Positions 1-7,686 are shown, counted from the stretch's first letter. The stretch: DNA of 12,744 nucleotides from Elusimicrobiota bacterium (GCA_031282945.1 JAITCX010000015.1:1-12744); one strand, 5' to 3'. The notes: generated from the letters alone by a model not told the origin. A program made the numbers and translations.

Positions 1-680
1 AAACTAAAATATTTATTGTCTGCAACGATAATATGATCGTGCAAAATAATTTCTAGCGCTTTAAGGCTTTCCTGTATATTGAGGGTGGCGTCTATATCGC
101 TTTGGGACGGCCTCAATAAACCGCCGGGATGATTGTGCGCTAAAATTACCGCTACGGCTTTCCAATACAGCGCTTCCTCTGCAACTTTGCGCGGCTGAAT
201 TGGAGCTTTATTTACGGTACCCGTCTGCAAAAGCGTCGTTTTGATAAGGCGGTTTGAAGAGTTTAAACTCAACATGCAAAACTTTTCCACATCCTCGCCT
301 CCCAAAATGGATATTAAATAATTTGAAACTAATTGGGGGGAAGTAAGCAGATTTTTTTGTTTTGTTTTTAAGAGAGCGTAATTGCAGGCGAGGGCTTTAA
401 GAAAATTCAAATAACAGGCGCAGTAGGTTGGGATTTTGGCAATTTTAACTAACTCTTCAAGCGGGGCGTCTACGACTTGTTTAAAACTGCCGAAAACATT
501 TAATAGCCGTTTTGCAGCGGTCTTAGAATCCTTGCCCGTCATAATAAAACTTAATGCAAACTCCAAAATTTTTCTGTCTCCAAAAAAATCATTGCCAAAA
601 TAAAGCTCTTTTATCTTTCCTTGAAAATTTTCCATTTTCGATAAATGCTCAAGGAAAGATTTTTCTTTGAGGTCTTCCAT
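1..680 (-). CDS. radC: RadC / UPF0758 family JAB-domain protein (3' part missing)
   Basis: Read on the minus strand from ATG at 680, the frame stays open for about 226 codons and runs off the left edge, so the C-terminus is missing. Residues around 38-110 resemble the helix-hairpin-helix-like N-terminal region of RadC. The C-terminal JAB/MPN domain shows GTVNKAPIQPRKV followed by HNHPGGLLRPSQSD, which keeps the two His and the Asp expected to bind metal in the HxH...PSxxD signature. Most RadC proteins have HNHPSG, so the second Gly is a small deviation. An in-frame ATG at 692 is possible, but a GGAGG lies 5 bases before the ATG at 680 and none precedes 692, so 680 is preferred. The family was once linked to DNA repair, but its real function is uncertain; some relatives are tied to mobile or competence functions. 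The family call is firm and the function open. Confidence 0.9.
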   Translation of the reverse strand, partial: MEDLKEKSFLEHLSKMENFQGKIKELYFGNDFFGDRKILEFALSFIMTGKDSKTAAKRLLNVFGSFKQVVDAPLEELVKIAKIPTYCACYLNFLKALACNYALLKTKQKNLLTSPQLVSNYLISILGGEDVEKFCMLSLNSSNRLIKTTLLQTGTVNKAPIQPRKVAEEALYWKAVAVILAHNHPGGLLRPSQSDIDATLNIQESLKALEIILHDHIIVADNKYFS

Positions 681-714
681 TTGCGCCTCCATTAGAATAT
701 AAGAATATTGAATT

Positions 715-743
715 TTAATATGAACCAGTAATGGCTAAGCCAA
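715..743 (-). promoter_or_regulatory. possible sigma70-type promoter for radC
   Basis: On the minus strand TTGGCT (738-743) and TATTAA (715-720) are separated by exactly 17 bases; each box matches the sigma70 consensus at four of six positions. An 11-base palindrome TGGCTAAGCCA (732-742) overlaps the -35 box and could be an operator. This is weak evidence in AT-rich DNA. The 182-base gap between the two minus-strand genes makes a separate promoter reasonable. Confidence 0.3.
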
Positions 744-862
744 ACTCAAGATCTTGTTTTTATTTTGAATAAAAATTAAAAATTTAAATTATTGTTTTTG
801 AGAACTAGGCGGGAATTTTTGAAAAATGTTTGAATGTTTTAGAAAACACAGCCAAATGCCTG

Positions 863-1273
863 CTAAAAATCTATTTTTTTACGCATTTCTTTTTTTGCGG
901 ATGCCTCCTTTTTATTTTGCAATATTTTTTCTTTAGCTCGTTTAGAACGTTTACGTTTTTGACGGCGGATTTTTTCAATGGTTTGTTGAAGTCGGGATTG
1001 TCTGCCTAAAATTTTTTCTTGAATTTTTTCTAGCAAATTGCGTCTCGCTAAAAATCTGTTTAATCCTTGCGTTCTGGCTGAGCTGGTTTTGATTTCTATG
1101 CCTGTTGGAATGTGTTTTAGGTAAACTGCGGTAGAAACTTTGTTGACGTTTTGGCCGCCGTTTCCTGAACTGCGGACAAATTTTTCTATGATGTCATTTT
1201 CCAATATATCATATTTAGCAAATTCTGCATATAGTTTTATAACTTTAGTAGGGCTTACTCCAAAATCCAACAC
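863..1273 (-). CDS. peptide chain release factor-like protein (GGQ domain only)
   Basis: 136-residue protein carrying the peptidyl-tRNA hydrolysis domain of class I release factors: SGNGGQNVNKVSTAV has the catalytic GGQ at residues 39-41. It continues with KHIPTGIEIKTSSARTQGLNRF and a long Lys/Arg-rich tail (about residues 90-136). The stop-codon-reading domains of RF1/RF2 (about 360 aa) are absent. This is the plan of stalled-ribosome rescue factors (ArfB/YaeJ and the mtRF-R/C12orf65 type), in which a basic tail enters the empty mRNA channel. The wording of the domain is closer to the mtRF-R-like bacterial RF-like family than to E. coli ArfB. The start is GTG, supported by AAGGAG ending 8 bases upstream (1281-1287 region) and a good promoter. 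The rescue role is inferred from the domain plan. Confidence 0.88.
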   Translation of the reverse strand: MLDFGVSPTKVIKLYAEFAKYDILENDIIEKFVRSSGNGGQNVNKVSTAVYLKHIPTGIEIKTSSARTQGLNRFLARRNLLEKIQEKILGRQSRLQQTIEKIRRQKRKRSKRAKEKILQNKKEASAKKEMRKKIDF

Positions 1274-1306
1274 GTTGTTTTCTCCTTAAATCTGCACTGA
1301 TTTTTT

Positions 1307-1335
1307 ATTATACATTTTTTTATTGCATGGCGCAA
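1307..1335 (-). promoter_or_regulatory. sigma70-type promoter for the RF-like gene
   Basis: On the minus strand TTGCGC (1330-1335) and a perfect TATAAT (1307-1312) are separated by exactly 17 bases (1313-1329). Transcription would start near 1300, giving a leader of about 27 bases that contains the AAGGAG before the GTG start at 1273. This is the best-formed promoter in the window. Confidence 0.65.
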
Positions 1336-1367
1336 AAATATAATTGCATTATAAAAGAGCGGTTTAT

Positions 1368-1396
1368 TTTATTTTAGTATTTAACTTTAGTATAAT
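1368..1396 (+). promoter_or_regulatory. likely promoter for the nucleotidyltransferase operon
   Basis: A perfect TATAAT lies at 1391-1396, about 49 bases before the ATG at 1445. The hexamer at the expected -35 position (TTTATT, 1368-1373) is poor. The word TTTAGTAT occurs just upstream (1373-1380) and again overlapping the -10 box (1386-1393), a short direct repeat that could be a regulator site. It is divergent from the minus-strand promoter at 1307-1335. Confidence 0.45.
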
Positions 1397-1444
1397 AAAA
1401 CCATTCCCATTTTAGCGACATTCTTATACACGAGAGGTGTAATC

Positions 1445-3958
1445 ATGCAAGCAGTAATTATGGCAGGCGGGTTTGGAACAAGGCTTAGACCAATAACATG
1501 CAATATTCCAAAACCTATGGCGCCCATGGCAAATGAACCGATGTTATGCCACATCATCAATCTTCTAAAAAATCACAGCTTTAAAGATCTCACCATGCTG
1601 CTCTATTATCAACCAGAAGTTATTCAAAATTATTTCAAAGACGGAAAAGGTTTCGGCGTAAATGTAAAGTATTTGCGTCCTGAGGGCGACCTTGGCACAG
1701 CAGGCAGCGTGAAGTTTGCGCAGAAAACTTTGACTGATACATTTTTAGTAATTTCAGGCGATGTCTTAACGGATTTTGATTTAACCCAAGCTTTAGAATT
1801 TCATAAGCGCAAAAAAGCTATTGCCACAATGGTGCTTACCCGCGTGCCAAATCCTCTGCAGTTCGGCGTTGTTATAACCGACAAACATGGCAAAATAGAA
1901 CGCTTCCTAGAAAAGCCGTCATGGGGCGAAGTTTTCTCGGATTCCATAAATACAGGAATATATATTTTGGAACCAAAAGTTTTGGATTATATTCCAGCCA
2001 ATAAAGATTTTGATTTTTCTAAAGAATTATTCCCGCTTTTGTTAAAAGAAAAAAAACCGTTGTACGGCTACATTGCAGACGGATACTGGAAAGACATCGG
2101 CAGCCATGATGAGTACCGCCTTGCGCATTATGATATTTTGGACGGTGTTGTAAAAGTTGAAGTGAAAGGCAAAAAAATGAAACTCGGCGGCAGCGAACTT
2201 ATAGTCGGCGAAAATCCTGATATCGGCAAGGATGCATTCATTGACAGCAATGTGATTTTGGGCGACAATGTTGTAATTGGCAAAGGCGCAAAAATTTCGC
2301 GTTCCGTTATCGGTTCAAATACAGTAATTGGAGACGGAGCTGAAATTTACGGTTCAATTTTATGGAACCATATAAAAATTGGAGCCGAAGCGCGTCTCAA
2401 AGAAAATGTCATCGGCAACTTCACAGAAATAGGCGACAGATCTGTAATTCAAGTCGGCACAATTATCGCTGACGAGTGTAGCGTGGGCAAAGATGCATTG
2501 ATCAAAACAAATTTAAGAATTTGGCCTAGCAAAGTTATTGCAGACGGCGCGATCCTTGCAAGCAGTTTAGTTTGGGGGGAGAGATGGGATAAAGTTCTAT
2601 TTAACAGCACAGGCATTACGGGTCTTGCCAATGTTGAAATAACTCCAGAATTTGCCGCAAAGCTCGGGGCGGCTTACGGCGCATTTATCGGTGAGGGAAA
2701 TTATATTATCACCGCAAGGGACACAAGCCGCGTTTCCAGAATGATAAAGCGCGCCTTGATTTCCGGCATTCTCTCAGCAGGCGTAAAAATTGGAGATTTA
2801 TCTGATGCTCCTATTCCAGTTGTGAGATATGAAATCGGCAATGAGGGCGAGCGCGGCGGCGTGCATGTCCGCCAGTCTCCGTTAGACAGCAAAATGATAG
2901 ACATAAAATTTTTCAACAATAAGGGTAGAGATATTTCCTTAAAAGATGAAAAAAATATAGAGCAGCTTTTTTTCAGAGAAGATTTTAGACGCGCCGACAT
3001 TTCTAAGGTGGGCGTTTTGACCGTTCCTCCGCGCGCTTTGGATGCTTATAGGGCCGGATATTTACAATCAGTAAATAAAGATTTTATTGCAAAGTTAAAT
3101 CAAAGAGTGATCATAGATTATGCTCATTCTTCAGCTTCAATGATTTTTCCATCAATTTTAGGGGAACTCGGCATTGACGCGCTTTCCTTAAATGCTTTTG
3201 TCACCTCAAGCGTGCGCGTGCCTAAATCCAGCGAGGAGTTTCAAAATTCCAGAATAGTTCTTTCGGATTTCGTTACAAAGGTGGAGGCGGCTGTTGGGTT
3301 TTTGATAGATTCAGGCGCTGAAAAATTATTTTTAGTTGACGAGCGCGGTAAAATTTTGCGCGATGATTTGGCGATGTTTGTTGTGCTTTATATGATCCTT
3401 AAGACAAATAAAAAAGCCAATGCAAAAATTGCCGTTCCTGTTTACGCTTCGGATGTCGTGGATCTTTTGGCAAAGAAATTTAAGGTGGAAGTAAAGCGCA
3501 CGGGCACAAGCCCGCGCAGCATTATGGATGCGGCGGCCGAGGAGAACGTCATTTTTGTGGGCGATTCTCAAGGCGGTTTTATTTTCCCGCAATTCCAAGC
3601 TTCTTTTGATGCGATGTTTGCAATAGGAAAAGTTTTGGAGATGTTGTCGGAACTCAAAACAAGCATTAGCGAAATTGAAAAACAAATTCCGCAGCTTGCC
3701 GTTTTGCATAAAGCTATCGCATGTCCCGCTGATAAAAAAGGTCAAGCTATGCGCAATGCAAATGAACATGCCCAAGGTCAAAAATCCGAGCTTATTGACG
3801 GCGTAAAAATTAGACTTTCAAACGGCGAGGGCTGGGTTTTGCTTGTGCCGGATGCGGCGGATTCTTTCTTTCATATTTGGGCAGAAGCGAAAAAACCTTC
3901 GCAAGCAAAACATATTTTAGACGCCTACTCAAAGAAAGTTAAACAATGGCAGGAATAA
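1445..3958 (+). CDS. sugar-1-phosphate nucleotidyltransferase fused to beta-helix and degenerate phosphohexomutase domain
   Basis: 837 residues in three parts. Residues 1-235 are an NTP-transferase: AGGFGTRLRPIT and PKPM near the N-terminus, SGDVLTDFD, and EKPSWGEVFSDSINTGIY. About 250-365 is a left-handed beta-helix of hexapeptide repeats. About 390-837 follows the phosphomannomutase/phosphoglucomutase fold, but its four signature loops are lost: TASHNP reads HVRQSP (474-479, Arg476 in place of the phospho-Ser), DGDADR reads DSGAEK (622-627), GEESGH reads GDSQGG (706-711), and the RPSGTEP loop reads VPDAADS (801-807). Such fusions are usually annotated mannose-1-phosphate guanylyltransferase, and similar degenerate domains occur in homologues, for example in cyanobacteria. 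The N-terminal part probably makes an NDP-hexose (GDP-mannose or NDP-glucose; substrate not readable here). The C-terminal part may be regulatory. The start has GAGAGGTG about 7 bases upstream. The next gene encodes an intact mutase. Confidence 0.9.
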   Translation: MQAVIMAGGFGTRLRPITCNIPKPMAPMANEPMLCHIINLLKNHSFKDLTMLLYYQPEVIQNYFKDGKGFGVNVKYLRPEGDLGTAGSVKFAQKTLTDTFLVISGDVLTDFDLTQALEFHKRKKAIATMVLTRVPNPLQFGVVITDKHGKIERFLEKPSWGEVFSDSINTGIYILEPKVLDYIPANKDFDFSKELFPLLLKEKKPLYGYIADGYWKDIGSHDEYRLAHYDILDGVVKVEVKGKKMKLGGSELIVGENPDIGKDAFIDSNVILGDNVVIGKGAKISRSVIGSNTVIGDGAEIYGSILWNHIKIGAEARLKENVIGNFTEIGDRSVIQVGTIIADECSVGKDALIKTNLRIWPSKVIADGAILASSLVWGERWDKVLFNSTGITGLANVEITPEFAAKLGAAYGAFIGEGNYIITARDTSRVSRMIKRALISGILSAGVKIGDLSDAPIPVVRYEIGNEGERGGVHVRQSPLDSKMIDIKFFNNKGRDISLKDEKNIEQLFFREDFRRADISKVGVLTVPPRALDAYRAGYLQSVNKDFIAKLNQRVIIDYAHSSASMIFPSILGELGIDALSLNAFVTSSVRVPKSSEEFQNSRIVLSDFVTKVEAAVGFLIDSGAEKLFLVDERGKILRDDLAMFVVLYMILKTNKKANAKIAVPVYASDVVDLLAKKFKVEVKRTGTSPRSIMDAAAEENVIFVGDSQGGFIFPQFQASFDAMFAIGKVLEMLSELKTSISEIEKQIPQLAVLHKAIACPADKKGQAMRNANEHAQGQKSELIDGVKIRLSNGEGWVLLVPDAADSFFHIWAEAKKPSQAKHILDAYSKKVKQWQE

Positions 3959-3977
3959 TTTTGCTAAAAATTTTTTA

Positions 3978-4011
3978 ATCCCTTGCGGCAATTTTTATGT
4001 TTGCAAGGGAT
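3978..4011 (+). promoter_or_regulatory. intercistronic hairpin before the phosphohexomutase gene
   Basis: ATCCCTTGC (3978-3986) pairs perfectly with GCAAGGGAT (4003-4011) around a 16-base loop. No T-tract follows, so it does not look like an intrinsic terminator. It ends 9 bases before the SD AAGGAG (4021-4026) of the next gene. It may mark RNA processing or stability between the two cistrons, or modulate translation. Confidence 0.5.
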
Positions 4012-4032
4012 GGATGCATAAAGGAGCAATAT

Positions 4033-5460
4033 ATGGAAACAGAAATAAAATTTGGAACTTCAGGGTGGCGGGCAATATTTGCAGATGGATTTACTTATAA
4101 AAATGTAGCGCTTGTTTGTCAGGCTATATCGGATCACATCAATGCTCAAAAAGTTCAAAAATCGTCTGTAATTATTGGTTATGACACGCGGTTTATGTCG
4201 GAAGATTTTGCAAAACGCGCCGCTATAGTTTTAGCGGCAAATAATATTAAAGCATTATTGTGCAAGAGAAATACTCCAACGCCGGTTTTGTCTTATGAAG
4301 TTAGGCGTTCAAAACTTACAGGCGCAATAAATTTTACGGCAAGCCACAATCCATACAATTATAACGGCATAAAATTTTCGCCCTCTTGGGGCGGTCCTGC
4401 CCTACCGCAAACAACAAACGACATTGAAAAACGCTGCAAGCAAATCAAACAAGTAAAAGATATTACTTTTGAGAAAGCTTTAAAAGAAAAGCTAATTGTA
4501 AATTATGATCCTCGTCCGGCTTATTTGAAAGCTATAAAAAAACTAGTAAATTTTAAAGCTTTAAAAAAAGCCAATATAAAAGTTGCTGTGGATGTTTTGC
4601 ATGGGACGGCGGACGATTATTTGGATGCGCTTTTAGATGAGGCGCAAATTAAAAATAAGACGATAAATAAAAACAGAGATCCATTTTTTGGGGGGCATTC
4701 TCCGGAGCCGTCAAAAGAAAATTTGACTGAGTTGACAGCTATAGTTAAAAAAGAATCTTGCAAGCTGGGGCTTGCCACAGACGGCGATGCCGACAGATTC
4801 GGCATATTGGATTTCAATGGAACTTTTATCACTCCAAATCAAGTTATTTCAATTTTGCTTTATCATTTAAACAAGACGCGCGGTTGGACTGGCATTGTTG
4901 CAAGAAGCGTTATGACCACGCATTTAATTGATAAATTGGCGGCAAAACTTGGTGGAATAGAAGTTAAAGAAACGCCTGTTGGGTTTAAATATATCGGCGA
5001 GATAATGGAAGAATTTCCTAAACAATTTATTATCGGCGGCGAGGAATCGGGCGGTTTGACAATTAGAGGCCATATCCCAGAAAAAGACGGGATTTTGGCT
5101 TGTCTTTTAATGGCGGAAGCTGTGGCTATGAGTAAAAAGCCAGTTAGCGCATTGTTAAAAGATATTGAAAAACTCACAGGAAAAATTTTTACTGAACGTT
5201 TAAATTTCCGTCTGCCTGTTGAGGTCATGGAGCAGTTTAGAAAGAAACTCAAGGAAAGCGATATAAAACAGTTTGCAGGTTTTACTATTAAAAATAAAAT
5301 TACTTTAGACGGCGATAAATTTATTTTAGACGATAATACTTGGATAGGATTTAGACTTTCCGGGACTGAACCTGTTGTGAGGCTTTACGCAGAATCGGAT
5401 ACGCCGGCAAAACTTGCAAAAATTGTAAAAGAGGGTAAGAAATTTGTCTATGGTAAATAA
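4033..5460 (+). CDS. phosphoglucomutase/phosphomannomutase (alpha-D-phosphohexomutase), intact
   Basis: 475 residues with every signature of the family in order: FGTSGWRAIFADGF at the N-terminus, TASHNPYNYNGIKF with the phospho-acceptor Ser104, the metal loop DGDADRFG (D250, D252, D254), the sugar loop GGEESGG (E337, E338), and the phosphate loop RLSGTEPVVRLY (441-452). It interconverts hexose 1- and 6-phosphates in the cytoplasm; glucose or mannose specificity cannot be decided by eye. The ATG at 4033 is chosen because AAGGAG sits at 4021-4026 with 6 bases spacing. An upstream in-frame ATG at 3997 lies in the loop of a hairpin, has no SD, and would add residues before the conserved N-terminus. 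It follows the nucleotidyltransferase with the dead mutase domain, so it could supply that enzyme's hexose-1-phosphate. Its 3' end overlaps the next gene. Confidence 0.93.
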   Translation: METEIKFGTSGWRAIFADGFTYKNVALVCQAISDHINAQKVQKSSVIIGYDTRFMSEDFAKRAAIVLAANNIKALLCKRNTPTPVLSYEVRRSKLTGAINFTASHNPYNYNGIKFSPSWGGPALPQTTNDIEKRCKQIKQVKDITFEKALKEKLIVNYDPRPAYLKAIKKLVNFKALKKANIKVAVDVLHGTADDYLDALLDEAQIKNKTINKNRDPFFGGHSPEPSKENLTELTAIVKKESCKLGLATDGDADRFGILDFNGTFITPNQVISILLYHLNKTRGWTGIVARSVMTTHLIDKLAAKLGGIEVKETPVGFKYIGEIMEEFPKQFIIGGEESGGLTIRGHIPEKDGILACLLMAEAVAMSKKPVSALLKDIEKLTGKIFTERLNFRLPVEVMEQFRKKLKESDIKQFAGFTIKNKITLDGDKFILDDNTWIGFRLSGTEPVVRLYAESDTPAKLAKIVKEGKKFVYGK

Positions 5461-6208
5461 AGATTTGAAGGCCGCTCAAAAAATCACTTTTAAAAAGAGA
5501 ATTGCCAGAATATTCAAAACATATTTAATGTTGGGAATTGCGGTAATTGTTCCACTATGGTTGGTTTATTGGGTGGCTTCATTTTTATTTGTTTTTGTGA
5601 GAGATTTAACTTTTCCTATTTTTTTAAAATTTACTCCCGATATAGCCTATGTGCAAACCCTTACAAAAATTGGCAGTTTTTTTGTGTCAATATTTTTGGT
5701 TTGCATATTAGGCTTTTTTACAAATAAGGTTGTGGGGAAAAATACTTTAAAAGTCGTGGAACTTTTAATTTCCAAAATTCCAATTTTAGGAACTATTTAT
5801 TCCTCGGCCAAACAGTTTACGTCTTTCATTTTTTCAGACGATCAAACTAAAGGATTTAAGCAGGTAGTTTTTGTTCCGTATCCAACTAAAGATTCTTATT
5901 GTATAGCTTTTCTAACTAGTTCTATGGTAATTAAAGGCGAGCCGTATCTTTGCGCTTTTATGCCGACAACGCCGAATCCCTCTACGGGTTTTTTAATTTT
6001 CGAGAAAAAAGAAAATATAATTTTTACGCAATATTCCATAGAAGAAGCGTTTCAATTTTTAATTTCTGTTGGGGTTATTAGTTTAGACAAAAATCAAATT
6101 GATCAAGATTTTTTACGCAATATGGAAGAAGATGTGTCTTTAATGATTGAGCAGATGAAAGACTCGGCGCACAAAACGCAAAAAATAAAAGGAGACAAAC
6201 ATCCATGA
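5444..6208 (+). CDS. DUF502 family membrane protein
   Basis: About 254 residues. A basic N-terminus (KKRIARIFKTY) leads into a first membrane segment at about 27-53 and a second at about 75-95, followed by a soluble C-terminal half. The stretch FFTNKVVGKN, SKIPILGTIYSSAKQ and FVPYPTKDSYCIAFLTS is typical of DUF502 proteins, whose function is unknown. The start is ambiguous. TTG at 5444 has GAGGG (5431-5435) at 8 bases spacing, while ATG at 5450 is only 6 bases further in and 14 from that SD. I give the TTG start; the ATG is a fair alternative. Either way the gene overlaps the end of the phosphohexomutase gene (by 17 or 11 bases) and its TGA overlaps the hisS ATG as ATGA, so the three are probably translationally coupled. 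Confidence 0.85.
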   Translation: MSMVNKDLKAAQKITFKKRIARIFKTYLMLGIAVIVPLWLVYWVASFLFVFVRDLTFPIFLKFTPDIAYVQTLTKIGSFFVSIFLVCILGFFTNKVVGKNTLKVVELLISKIPILGTIYSSAKQFTSFIFSDDQTKGFKQVVFVPYPTKDSYCIAFLTSSMVIKGEPYLCAFMPTTPNPSTGFLIFEKKENIIFTQYSIEEAFQFLISVGVISLDKNQIDQDFLRNMEEDVSLMIEQMKDSAHKTQKIKGDKHP

Positions 6209-7446
6209 TAACGGCGCCGCGCGGCACGCTTGACATTTTCGGCATTAACGCTTTAAAAATGGCTGAATTTGAAAATCGCGCTAAAGCTATTTTTCGTAAA
6301 CACAATTTCCAAGAAATAAGGACTCCCACATTTGAGGATCTATTGCTTTTTACCAGATCTATTGGGCAGGAGACGGATATAGTCAGCAAAGAGATGTATG
6401 TTTTTGCCGACAGAAAAGGCAAGAACTTTGCATTGCGTCCAGAGGGAACGGCGCCTTTTGCGCGGGCATATATTCAACATCGTTTGGACTTAATAGATCC
6501 CATTGGAAAATATTTTTATAGCGGGCAGATGTTTAGGTATGAAAGGCCGCAAGCGGGCAGGTATAGAGAATTTGCGCAGATGGGGGCTGAGTATGTGGGA
6601 AACGGCGCGCCGAGCGCTGATGCGCAGATGATTATTATGGCCTGTGATATTTTGTCTAGCATTGGACTAAAAAATATAAAGGTGCATTTAAATTCTCTGG
6701 GATGCGCTGCATGCCGAGCTAAATTTAAAGAGGCATTAATACAATATTTTTTAAGCATTGAGGATTTGTGTTCCAATTGCAAAATTAGAATTTCCAAAAA
6801 TCCTCTACGCGTTTTAGATTGCAAAATTGATGCGGACAAATTTTTAAATGCGCCGCGCATAACAGATTTTTTATGCGATGATTGCGCGCAAAATTTTAGT
6901 CAAGTTCAAGATTTTTTAAAGAGCGCGGGTTATGATTTTATTGTAGATCATAAGTTGGTGAGGGGATTGGATTATTATACGAGAGTTGTTTTTGAATTGC
7001 GCTCGCAGGATGTTGGGTCGCAGGATGCACTGGCGGCGGGCGGGCGTTATGACAATTTGATAAAAGAGTTGGGCGGGCAGAATTTGCCGGCGGTTGGTTT
7101 TGCGCTTGGCGTTTCGCGGGTTTTGCTTGCGGCGCAAAATGCAAATGTTTTTAATGATATTGAGCGTCCAAAAAATGTGTATATTGGTTTTGCAGACGAG
7201 GCTTTAAAAACGCAAGCTTTTTCTTATGCCATGAAAATTTCAAAAGAGGGGTTAAAAACTATTGCGAATTTTAATGTTTTAATGCCGCTTACGGATAAGA
7301 GTTTAACAGCGCAATTGAAATTTGCAAATAAAGCGCAGGCTGATTTTGCGATAATTTTTGCTCAGACGGAATATGAAAGCGGCAAATTAATTTTTAAGGA
7401 TATGGCAAAGAAAACGCAGGAAAATAGATCCATTGACGAGATATAA
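6205..7446 (+). CDS. hisS: histidyl-tRNA synthetase
   Basis: 413 residues, close to the usual ~420 of bacterial HisRS. It charges tRNA-His with histidine using ATP. The N-terminus (APRGTLDIFG) and motif 1 region are followed by motif 2 MFRYERPQAGRYREF (from residue 109), the histidine-specific loop LVRGLDYYTR (R253), and motif 3 GGRYDNLI with GFALGVSRVL (279 to about 306). The C-terminal ~90 residues are the anticodon-binding domain. The insertion has three CxxC pairs, C167/C170, C189/C192 and C224/C227, plus a Cys in LDCK. This pattern occurs in a group of bacterial HisRS enzymes and suggests a metal site; that is inference. GGAG lies 10 bases before the ATG, inside the DUF502 gene, and the two genes share ATGA. 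Confidence 0.97.
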   Translation: MITAPRGTLDIFGINALKMAEFENRAKAIFRKHNFQEIRTPTFEDLLLFTRSIGQETDIVSKEMYVFADRKGKNFALRPEGTAPFARAYIQHRLDLIDPIGKYFYSGQMFRYERPQAGRYREFAQMGAEYVGNGAPSADAQMIIMACDILSSIGLKNIKVHLNSLGCAACRAKFKEALIQYFLSIEDLCSNCKIRISKNPLRVLDCKIDADKFLNAPRITDFLCDDCAQNFSQVQDFLKSAGYDFIVDHKLVRGLDYYTRVVFELRSQDVGSQDALAAGGRYDNLIKELGGQNLPAVGFALGVSRVLLAAQNANVFNDIERPKNVYIGFADEALKTQAFSYAMKISKEGLKTIANFNVLMPLTDKSLTAQLKFANKAQADFAIIFAQTEYESGKLIFKDMAKKTQENRSIDEI

Positions 7447-7510
7447 TTTTTATTTCTTTTTTTGTTTAGACTTTTGTTTGCAGGTTAAAATTTGTTGGAA
7501 CTTATTGATA

Positions 7511-7554
7511 GGTGAGGGGCTTGGGGAGGCGGCGGCTACGCCGCCGCCTTCACC
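7511..7554 (+). terminator. GC-rich hairpin after hisS, possible terminator
   Basis: AGGCGGCGGC (7527-7536) and GCCGCCGCCT (7540-7549) form a perfect 10-bp stem on a TAC loop. Outside it GGTGA (7511-7515) can pair with TCACC (7550-7554), leaving a one-sided bulge. It stands 81 bases after the hisS stop. Only three T follow, so as an intrinsic terminator it is weak. It could instead be a REP-like intergenic repeat. Confidence 0.4.
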
Positions 7555-7659
7555 TTTAAAAAACTCGCTGATAAATATTGCAAAATTTTATTTTATTTTG
7601 AGCAATTGTATTTGCAGTGCATAAAAGATTGAAAGTTAATTGGGCGAGTTTTTTAAAGG
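7553..7659. repeat. 107-bp segment bounded by perfect 16-bp inverted repeats
   Basis: CCTTTAAAAAACTCGC (7553-7568) is the exact reverse complement of GCGAGTTTTTTAAAGG (7644-7659), with 75 bp between. The shape recalls a very small MITE-like element, but I see no clear target-site duplication. It abuts the GC hairpin on the left and the 12-bp hairpin on the right, so it may be one arm of a larger folded structure. Confidence 0.6.
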
Positions 7660-7686
7660 TTTGCGCACGCTGGAGCGTGCGCAAAC
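7659..7686. repeat. perfect 12-bp hairpin at the head of the tandem repeat array
   Basis: GTTTGCGCACGC (7659-7670), loop TGGA, GCGTGCGCAAAC (7675-7686). The right arm is also the first 12 bases of repeat unit 1 and recurs at the head of units 2 (7818) and 3 (7959). Only unit 1 has the complementary left arm. No T-tract follows on either strand. Confidence 0.65.

Noticed and set aside
2449..3781. Three minus-strand frames inside the nucleotidyltransferase gene
   Set aside because: They are antisense shadows of a clearly coding gene and resemble no protein family.
3997..4032. Upstream ATG as start of the phosphohexomutase
   Set aside because: It has no SD and lies within the loop of the intercistronic hairpin. 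The ATG at 4033 has AAGGAG at proper spacing and gives the normal family N-terminus.
7433..7624. 63-codon plus-strand frame after hisS
   Set aside because: It starts inside hisS without an SD, runs through the GC hairpin and an inverted repeat, and encodes low-complexity sequence resembling no family.
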